A DNA stretch of 64,000 bases from Bacteroidota bacterium (GTDB lineage Bacteria > Bacteroidota > Bacteroidia > Chitinophagales > Chitinophagaceae). Shown here piece after piece: positions 58,778-64,000 of the stretch. How positions within the stretch are numbered: the first letter of the stretch is position 1; the number at the start of each line of letters is the position of its first letter. The stretch spans positions 124,001 to 188,000 of the forward strand of contig JAIUNV010000001.1 of assembly GCA_020161435.1 (NCBI GenBank), written 5' to 3'. Made by a program: the position numbers and the translations under genes. The notes under the pieces are model-generated. The model was not told the DNA's origin, made no database searches, and saw only the letters and a list, made by a program, of their open reading frames with translations.

Positions 58778-59167
58778 ATGCTAAAGATAAACTGGGATAA
58801 ATTGGGTATAGCTGCTTCGGTGGCTTGTGCCCTTCACTGTGCGGTAATGCCATTGTTTATCTCCAGTTTGCCGCTGTTTGGCGTAAACCTGGTGAATAAT
58901 AAGGGCTTCGAATTTTTTATGATTGGCCTGGCTACAGTTTTGGGAGTTTTGGCCTTACGCCATGGCTTTAAGCTGCACCATCACCGGTATATACCCATGT
59001 TACTTTTTATTGCAGGCATTGGGTTTTTAATAGCCAAAGAGTTGGTGGGCAATCATCCTTTATGGATGATTATTGCTGCGGTGTTGCTCATCGTTTCGGC
59101 GCATTTTCTCAATTACCGGCTTTGCAGGCAGGCCAACCACTGCCATACCGGCGATTGCAAGCATTAG
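58778..59167 (+). CDS. MerC domain-containing membrane protein
   Basis: A 129-residue inner-membrane protein with four helices. The metal motif of MerC is kept in SVACALHCAVMPLFI, with cysteines at two positions and His, at the membrane face of helix 1; the C-terminus is rich in Cys and His (LCRQANHCHTGDCKH), a likely metal-binding tail. MerC carries mercuric ions in mer operons, but the Bacteroidota version next to a Fur regulator more likely moves or senses zinc, copper or another metal. No merA or merR is present. The last four bases overlap the convergent XRE gene. Confidence 0.85.
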   Translation: MLKINWDKLGIAASVACALHCAVMPLFISSLPLFGVNLVNNKGFEFFMIGLATVLGVLALRHGFKLHHHRYIPMLLFIAGIGFLIAKELVGNHPLWMIIAAVLLIVSAHFLNYRLCRQANHCHTGDCKH

Positions 59168-59415
59168 TATTCAGTTGTTTCTTCTACTGCCGAACCGCCT
59201 TTTCTCGGACGGATAATTTCAAAATCATCGGGTAAATGTTCGTACACATTTACATCAAAAATTTTGCTGAGCATCCGGCAGTGTTTTACGGTTAGCTCCG
59301 TAATGTTGTTTTCGATTTTGCTATACGCAGCCTGCGATATGCCCATGGCTTTGGCCACAGTATCCTGCTTCAGCATTTTTTGTTCACGGAGATGTTTGAT
59401 GACAGTTCCAGGCAT
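59164..59415 (-). CDS. Small XRE family regulator
   Basis: An 83-residue DNA-binding protein. The helix-turn-helix covers nearly the whole protein: VIKHLREQKMLKQDTVAKAM and GISQAAYSKIENNITELTVK, with a short acidic/basic tail (IIRPRKGGSAVEETTEY). It has no partner domain. Similar single-domain XRE proteins regulate neighbouring genes; the convergent merC-like gene overlaps its stop codon, and no toxin gene is adjacent. Targets are unknown. Confidence 0.88.
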   Translation of the reverse strand: MPGTVIKHLREQKMLKQDTVAKAMGISQAAYSKIENNITELTVKHCRMLSKIFDVNVYEHLPDDFEIIRPRKGGSAVEETTEY

Positions 59416-59494
59416 AACAAGTAGTTAGGTTTTGTTCAAATGTAGTGGCCCAAAACAGCATATCTGCCACGGATGTTTGCGGTATCAGAAAAAA

Positions 59495-59522
59495 GTAAAC
59501 CAGACGTTTCCATCTGGTTTAC
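59495..59522 (-). terminator. Terminator after the PEP carboxykinase gene
   Basis: GTAAACCAGA / TCTGGTTTAC form a perfect 10-bp stem with an 8-base loop, and the minus strand continues with six T residues. Confidence 0.9.
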
Positions 59523-59552
59523 GGTATTCATCAAACCTTTCCACTTATCTAC

Positions 59553-61409
59553 TTAGGCCCTTTCTGGTGCCAGTCCCCAATGTTCAGGGCTGCGCCACAG
59601 GCTGCTCAGCAACAATTCTCTCATAAAGAAGAATTCTTTAGGCAGCTTGTCGTACACGCTGCTAAACAATTCTTCGTGGCCGAGCAGTTCTTTCTTCCAC
59701 AGCTCACGGTCTACTTCCATGATTTTGGCAAACTCTTCCTGGCTAAAATCGAGGCCTGTCCAGTCCATGTCTTTGTAGCGGGGCATCCAGCCAATGGGGC
59801 TTTCTACACCCAGGCTATGACCTTTGGCACGGTTTACAATCCACTTGAGTACCCGCAGGTTCTGACCAAAGCCGGGCCATGCAAAATTGCCCTGTTCGTC
59901 TTTGCGGAACCAGTTGACGCCAAAAATCCGTGGTGGCTCGGGCAGGTCGCGGCCAAACTGCAACCAGTGGTTCCAGTATTCGCCGGCATGGTAGCCCATA
60001 AAGGGCAGCATGGCAAACGGATCGCGACGCACTTTACCCACTTCGCCAAAGGCGGCAGCAGTCATTTCGCTACCCATGGTAGCGGCCAGGTATACGCCAA
60101 AGTTCCAGTTGAAGCTTTGGTACACCAGCGGCATGGTGGTAGCACGGCGGCCACCAAAAATGAACGCACTGATAGGTACACCAGCGGGGTCGTCCCATTT
60201 TTCATCGAGCACAGGGTTAAGCGCAGCTGGTGCAGTAAAGCGGGCATTGGGGTGTGCCACGGGTTTACCGCTGTTTTTATCGTAAGGTTGGCCATGCCAG
60301 TCTATCAATCCTTCTGGTACTTCTTTGGTCATGCCTTCCCACCACACATCACCATCGGGCGTTACGCCTACGTTTGTAAAAATGGTATCCTTTTTAATGG
60401 ATGCCATGGCGTTGGGGTTGGTTTTTTCGTTGGTACCGGGGGCTACGCCAAAATAGCCGGCTTCGGGGTTGATGGCGTACAGCTTGCCGTCTTTACCCTT
60501 GTGAATCCAGGCGATATCATCGCCCACGGTGGTTACTTTCCAGCCATCCAGTCCGGCAGGTGGAATCATCATGGCAAAGTTGGTTTTGCCACAGGCGCTG
60601 GGGAAGGCGGCAGCTACATAATTCTTTTCGCCTTCGGGGCTTTCTACGCCCAGCAGCAGCATGTGCTCAGCCAGCCATCCTTCTTCGTGGCCCATTACAG
60701 AGGCAATGCGGAGGGCAAAACATTTTTTACCCAGCAACGCGTTGCCGCCATAGCCACTACCATAAGAAATGATGAGTCTTTCTTCGGGGAAATGTGAAAT
60801 GTATTTTACTGTGGGGTTGCAAGGCCATTTTACATCGGCCTGGCCTTCTGCCAGCGGAGCGCCTACTGTATGGATACATTTTACCCAGTTGCCTGGCTGC
60901 ATGTGTGCCAAAACCTGCTCACCCATGCGGGTCATCAGTTTCATGTTTACCACTACATACTCGCTATCGGTAATTTGCACACCATAGCGGCTGAGCTCAG
61001 AACCCACAGGGCCCATACAGAAAGGAATAACGTACATGGTACGGCCAGCCATAGAACCAGCTGTCAACCCTTCAAGAATAGTTTTCATTTCCTTGGGTTC
61101 CATCCAGTTGTTGGTGGGTCCTGCATCGTCTTTTCTGCGGCTGCAAATAAATGTCTTGTCCTCTACCCGGGCCACATCGCTGGGGTCGCTAAAACAAGCG
61201 TAGCTATTGGGGCGCTTTTCGGGGTTGAGTTTTATAAACGTACCCTTATCTACCAGCTGTTGGCACAGGGCATCGTATTCGGCCTGTGAGCCATTGCACC
61301 AATGGATATTGTTGGGCTTAAAATGGTATGCCATGGCTTCTACCCATTTCTGAAGCTCTGTAGCAATTGGATCAGATTTACTGAAGAAATAATCATTTTG
61401 GTCGAACAT
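59553..61409 (-). CDS. pckG: Phosphoenolpyruvate carboxykinase (GTP)
   Basis: A 618-residue enzyme that makes PEP from oxaloacetate with GTP, at the start of gluconeogenesis, or works in reverse. The GTP class is shown by the P-loop with reactive cysteine [13 protein letters not shown], the [15 protein letters not shown] loop (here [20 protein letters not shown]) and the [12 protein letters not shown] segment. Length matches GTP PEPCK, clearly longer than the ATP type. The ATG at 61409 (MFDQNDYFF) is chosen over a TTG upstream. It stands alone with its own terminator. Confidence 0.96.
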   Translation of the reverse strand: MFDQNDYFFSKSDPIATELQKWVEAMAYHFKPNNIHWCNGSQAEYDALCQQLVDKGTFIKLNPEKRPNSYACFSDPSDVARVEDKTFICSRRKDDAGPTNNWMEPKEMKTILEGLTAGSMAGRTMYVIPFCMGPVGSELSRYGVQITDSEYVVVNMKLMTRMGEQVLAHMQPGNWVKCIHTVGAPLAEGQADVKWPCNPTVKYISHFPEERLIISYGSGYGGNALLGKKCFALRIASVMGHEEGWLAEHMLLLGVESPEGEKNYVAAAFPSACGKTNFAMMIPPAGLDGWKVTTVGDDIAWIHKGKDGKLYAINPEAGYFGVAPGTNEKTNPNAMASIKKDTIFTNVGVTPDGDVWWEGMTKEVPEGLIDWHGQPYDKNSGKPVAHPNARFTAPAALNPVLDEKWDDPAGVPISAFIFGGRRATTMPLVYQSFNWNFGVYLAATMGSEMTAAAFGEVGKVRRDPFAMLPFMGYHAGEYWNHWLQFGRDLPEPPRIFGVNWFRKDEQGNFAWPGFGQNLRVLKWIVNRAKGHSLGVESPIGWMPRYKDMDWTGLDFSQEEFAKIMEVDRELWKKELLGHEELFSSVYDKLPKEFFFMRELLLSSLWRSPEHWGLAPERA

Positions 61410-61621
61410 AGTGTGAATATTTATGATTGTCAATTTGTTAAGACGTCTGCAATTTCCTTGCTATAATTTTCAAAAAAGATGAGATGCATCAGTCGAATTG
61501 TCTAAATATTGTCATGAAAATGTAGCAATATTTTTAACCGGGCTTGTGGATAATTACGAAAAATGCCGGCAGCAGTTTGAGCTACTTTTGAAGGGCCATC
61601 AGCAGCAAGAAGACGAGGGCT

Positions 61622-61894
61622 ATGAAATACAATCAAACAACTTTACAAAAGCTGGAAAGAATACTGTCCGAATCGGGCTATGTGTACCGGTACGAACGGG
61701 GTACTTTTCAAAGTGGCTACTGCATATTGGAGCAAAAGCGGGTAGTGGTGCTGAACAAATTTTTGAATGCCGAAGGACGAATTAACACCCTGCTGGAACT
61801 CATTCCGCAACTGCAGATATCCATTGACATGCTGACTCAGGAAAGCCAAAAATTGTATGATGAGGTATTGAAAGCTTCGCTGGCTACTGAGTAG
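61622..61894 (+). CDS. Small conserved hypothetical protein
   Basis: A 90-residue soluble protein with a helical N-terminus (TTLQKLERILSESGYVYRYE), a two-strand hairpin (GTFQSGYCILEQKRVVVLNK) and a helical end (LLELIPQLQISIDMLTQESQ). Small proteins of this appearance sit in many Bacteroidota genomes, often as part of no clear operon; I do not recognise a named domain. It is divergent from the PEP carboxykinase gene, with about 210 bases in between, and is followed by a terminator. Confidence 0.75.
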   Translation: MKYNQTTLQKLERILSESGYVYRYERGTFQSGYCILEQKRVVVLNKFLNAEGRINTLLELIPQLQISIDMLTQESQKLYDEVLKASLATE

Positions 61895-61921
61895 TTAGTA
61901 AATAATGTAACAACACTTGCC

Positions 61922-61956
61922 AAAAGACTTTTCCCTTGCGGAAAGGTCTTTTTTTT
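61922..61956 (+). terminator. Terminator after the small hypothetical gene
   Basis: AAAAGACTTTTCC / GGAAAGGTCTTTT form a 13-bp stem with one mismatch and a short loop, followed by a T run. Confidence 0.8.
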
Positions 61957-61978
61957 GACCCTACATTTACACCCTCTT

Positions 61979-62749
61979 ATGGCGGCACTCAGCATTACAT
62001 TTTTAGGCACCGGTACCAGCGGCGGCGTACCCATGGTAGCGTGCAGATGTGCTGTATGCCAATCGGCCGATGTGCACGACAAAAGATTGCGCAGCAGCAT
62101 CCTCGTACAATCGGCCACCACTACCCTGGTGGTAGATGCTACGCCCGACTTTCGCCAGCAAATGCTGCAACACAACGTTCGCCGTATTGATGCCATCCTC
62201 ATTACGCATGCCCACAAAGATCATGTAGGCGGCCTCGATGATACCCGTGGCTTTCAATACGTACAACAGCAACCCACACATATTTATGCCAGCGCTGCTA
62301 CCCTCCAAGGAGTACAGCGGGAAATACCTTACGCCTTCGATGCGTACAAGTACCCCGGTGTACCCGTTTTCGAATTGCACGAAATCAAAAGCGACCCTTT
62401 TGTGGTAGGCGATATAGTGGTGCAGCCAATTTGGGTGTGGCATTACAAAATGCCGGTGATGGGTTTTCGCTTTGGCAACTTTACTTACATCACCGATGCG
62501 AATCGCATAGACGAAGCAGAACAGGAAAAAATAAAAGGCAGCAGCAGCATTGTGCTCAATGCCTTGCGGAAAGAATCGCACATTTCGCACTTTACCCTGC
62601 AAGAAGCCATTGACATGGTGCAGCAGCTGGAAATCCCCAACGCCTACTTCACCCACATCAGCCACCAGCTGGGGCTGCACAGCGAGATAAGTGAAGAGCT
62701 GCCTGCGGGTATGCACCTGGCGTACGACGGTTTGGAAATTCGGGTGTAA
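61979..62749 (+). CDS. MBL-fold metallo-hydrolase (PhnP-like)
   Basis: A 256-residue soluble metal-dependent phosphodiesterase candidate. The start is the beta-lactamase fold signature LGTGTSGGVPMVACRCAVC with the CRCAVC zinc ligands typical of PhnP; the metal site continues with THAHKDHVGGLDD, a later His in PIWVWHYKMPVMG and an Asp in YITDANRIDE, and ends with THISHQLGLH. PhnP opens cyclic phosphoribose. No phn genes are near, so it may act on other cyclic phosphates. ATG 61979 follows a TACATTTA element by 9 bases. The three-HhH gene follows on the same strand. Confidence 0.85.
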   Translation: MAALSITFLGTGTSGGVPMVACRCAVCQSADVHDKRLRSSILVQSATTTLVVDATPDFRQQMLQHNVRRIDAILITHAHKDHVGGLDDTRGFQYVQQQPTHIYASAATLQGVQREIPYAFDAYKYPGVPVFELHEIKSDPFVVGDIVVQPIWVWHYKMPVMGFRFGNFTYITDANRIDEAEQEKIKGSSSIVLNALRKESHISHFTLQEAIDMVQQLEIPNAYFTHISHQLGLHSEISEELPAGMHLAYDGLEIRV

Positions 62750-62760
62750 CGGTTGTATAT

Positions 62761-62780
62761 TGTGGTAAACCCCTACCACA
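62761..62780. promoter_or_regulatory. Short inverted repeat before the HhH gene
   Basis: TGTGGTA and TACCACA are perfect 7-bp arms around six bases, just before the ATG at 62786. It could be an operator or an RNA hairpin that covers the start. Confidence 0.35.
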
Positions 62781-62785
62781 CCACT

Positions 62786-63742
62786 ATGCCCCGTTACAAC
62801 CACCGCTGGCAAAGCTGGATCAAAGATTATTTCAGTTTTACAAAATGGCAGCGCAGAGCCCTCGTCTTTTTATTGCTCATCATCATTGGCGCAGCCATTG
62901 CCCCTGTCTTTTACCGTTACTTTTTGCCTGCGCCGCAGCAACCGGCCGATGCCATTGTACTGGAAGAAGCCAAAGGATTGGTGCCTTTCAAAGGTTTCGA
63001 CAGCAGCTGGCAAAACAACAACGAACACACAGCGTGGAAAGAGCCAGCCAATAACAACCGGGCTGTTGCATCTGTCAGCTATTTCATCTTTGACCCCAAC
63101 ACAGCCAGCGAAACAGACTGGCTGCGCCTGGGTGTAAAACCCAAAACGGTAGCCACCATTGTAAAGTACCGCAGCAAGGGTGGCAAATTCCGCCAGCCCG
63201 AAGACCTGCTGAAAATATTCAGCCTGCCCAAGGATCAGGCGAAGGCACTCATTCCTTATGTGGTAATTGCCAGCACTGCCAGCAACAACTCGTTTCGCCG
63301 CGACTCACTGCCTGCCCGGCCAACGACACCGGCTAAAAACATCGCTGCCATCGACATCAATCTGGCCGATACCAGCCAATGGATTGCCCTGCCCGGTGTT
63401 GGCAGCAAACTGGCTTTCCGGATTGTCAATTTCCGCGATAAGCTGGGCGGTTTTTACAGTATTGAGCAAGTGGGCGAAACCTATGCCCTGCCCGACAGCA
63501 CTTTTCAAAAAATTAAAAGCCGGTTGCGGGTAAATGGCAGTGGCCTTCGTACCATCAACATCAACACAGCTACGGTAGAGCAACTCAAAATGCATCCCTA
63601 CATCAAATGGAATATTGCCAATGCCATGATACAATACCGGCAGCAGCACGGGCCGTATCAATCGGTGCAGGATTTGCAAAAAATTGCCATCGTTACTCCG
63701 GAATGGTTGCAGAAAGTGGCGCCCTATTTTACCGTACAATAA
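62786..63742 (+). CDS. Membrane-anchored ComEA-like protein with helix-hairpin-helix motifs
   Basis: A 318-residue protein. One membrane helix (RALVFLLLIIIGAAIAPVFY) near the N-terminus is followed by an extracytoplasmic part with three helix-hairpin-helix DNA-binding units: PNTASETDWLRLGVKPKTVA and KAGKFRQPEDLLKIFSLPKD (here GGKFRQPEDLLKIFS), then INLADTSQWIALPGVGSKLA and VGETYALPDSTFQKIKSR, then ININTATVEQLKMHPYIKWN and QSVQDLQKIAIVTPEW. Such proteins may take part in DNA uptake, as ComEA does, or in scaffolding. No other com gene is visible. The ATG at 62786 is preferred to a TTG at 62753. Confidence 0.85.
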   Translation: MPRYNHRWQSWIKDYFSFTKWQRRALVFLLLIIIGAAIAPVFYRYFLPAPQQPADAIVLEEAKGLVPFKGFDSSWQNNNEHTAWKEPANNNRAVASVSYFIFDPNTASETDWLRLGVKPKTVATIVKYRSKGGKFRQPEDLLKIFSLPKDQAKALIPYVVIASTASNNSFRRDSLPARPTTPAKNIAAIDINLADTSQWIALPGVGSKLAFRIVNFRDKLGGFYSIEQVGETYALPDSTFQKIKSRLRVNGSGLRTININTATVEQLKMHPYIKWNIANAMIQYRQQHGPYQSVQDLQKIAIVTPEWLQKVAPYFTVQ

Positions 63743-63776
63743 GCCGGCGAACAGAATGCTTACAGGGTTGTTAGTC

Positions 63777-63809
63777 TTGATTAAACTAACAAGCGTTAGC
63801 CTATATTTG
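63777..63809 (+). promoter_or_regulatory. Promoter and operator candidate of the acyl-CoA dehydrogenase gene
   Basis: TTG at 63777-63779, a 22-base spacer and TATATTTG at 63802-63809 (perfect TAnnTTTG). Inside the spacer lies ACTAACAAGCGTTAGC (63785-63800), with CTAAC / GTTAG arms around AAGC, a form typical of TetR-family operators. Confidence 0.55.
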
Positions 63810-63831
63810 ACACTCAACGATTGCTTGCCTT

Positions 63832-64000
63832 ATGAATTTTCAACCGTCAGAAACCACGCTGCACGTAGCAGCTGCTGCCCGTGATTTTGCCGAGCAGCAC
63901 ATTCGCCCTTATGTAATGGAATGGGACGAAGCCCAACATTTTCCCATAGATACTTTTAGAGCCATGGGCCAACTGGGCATGATGGGCGTACTGGTACCGC
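63832..64000 (+). CDS. Acyl-CoA dehydrogenase, N-terminal part
   Basis: The first 56 residues are visible; the gene runs beyond the window. The sequence starts MNFQPSETTLHVAAAARDFA and continues with EQHIRPYVMEWDEAQHFPID and FRAMGQLGMMGVLVP, the usual first helical domain of acyl-CoA dehydrogenases, FAD enzymes that begin each round of beta-oxidation. The active Glu and FAD-binding region lie downstream and cannot be checked. It has its own promoter with a TetR-like inverted repeat, which would fit control by a fatty acid-responsive repressor. Confidence 0.88.
   Translation, partial: MNFQPSETTLHVAAAARDFAEQHIRPYVMEWDEAQHFPIDTFRAMGQLGMMGVLVP

Noticed and set aside
58778..59167. Mercury resistance operon
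   Set aside because: Only a MerC-like membrane protein is present; merA, merR, merT and merP are absent, and the neighbour is a Fur-type regulator.
59580..60797. A 405-codon open frame on the plus strand opposite the PEP carboxykinase gene
   Set aside because: The minus strand has all PEPCK motifs; the plus frame has no recognisable features and comes from the codon bias of pckG.

Overview
The window comes from the chromosome of a Bacteroidota bacterium, most likely family Chitinophagaceae. The evidence is: two very large secreted proteins with type IX secretion (T9SS) C-terminal sorting domains; S46 and S9 family peptidases; an exported RidA/amidohydrolase pair; GTP-dependent PEP carboxykinase; DUF2480, DUF2202 and DUF3024 proteins; and promoters that fit the Bacteroidota pattern (TTTG, about 17-22 bases, then TAnnTTTG) with few purine-rich ribosome binding sites. 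No rRNA, tRNA, CRISPR array, phage or transposase gene was found. About 58 protein genes are supported.

Layout. 1-5.2 kb: end of a PpiD/SurA-like foldase, DUF2480, CorA, a chromate transporter, NadD, FeoA and YbeY. 5.1-7.1 kb: two perfect parS-like palindromes directly upstream of mnmG, so the window may lie in the origin-proximal partition region. 7.4-20 kb: exported RidA and amidohydrolase, two T9SS cargo proteins, an acyl-CoA synthetase, a YceI lipoprotein, a TPR protein and an AspT/YidE-type transporter. 20-23 kb: a 1-Cys peroxiredoxin divergent from an Rrf2 regulator with an inverted-repeat operator candidate between them, then glycerol kinase. 23-29 kb: polA, then an AT-rich segment in which small genes alternate with copies of a short repeat and whose outer ends carry a similar ~80-bp composite repeat; this is the least conventional part of the window. 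29-34.7 kb: zinc-ribbon protein, GlpF-type channel, DsbA-like protein, DUF389 protein, PfkB, a class A beta-lactamase-like protein and a SMUG2-type glycosylase. 34.8-37.5 kb: an ECF sigma factor with a likely self-recognised promoter, a membrane anti-sigma-like protein with three tandem modules, and an outer-membrane protein. 37.7-49 kb: DUF2202, polysaccharide deacetylase, OxyR, S9 peptidase, AhpD-like protein, an orphan 2-oxoacid:ferredoxin oxidoreductase beta subunit, a DEAD-box helicase and a DPP7-type S46 peptidase. 49.5-57.3 kb: CysS, two tandem exonuclease/endonuclease/phosphatase membrane proteins, two rhomboids (one lacking catalytic residues), a P1 peptidase and a methyltransferase. 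57.5-64 kb: a Fur/SCO/MerC metal cluster, a small XRE regulator, PEP carboxykinase, a PhnP-like hydrolase, a three-HhH membrane protein and the start of an acyl-CoA dehydrogenase.

Themes. Redox defence appears three times (Prx/Rrf2, OxyR, AhpD-like). Glycerol and C3 metabolism is represented by GlpK, a GlpF-type channel, PfkB and PckG. Several promoters sit so close to the start codon that leaderless mRNAs are plausible. Intergenic spaces carry several families of dispersed repeats. Coordinates, motifs and hairpins were read by eye; family names rest on recognised motifs, not on database searches.
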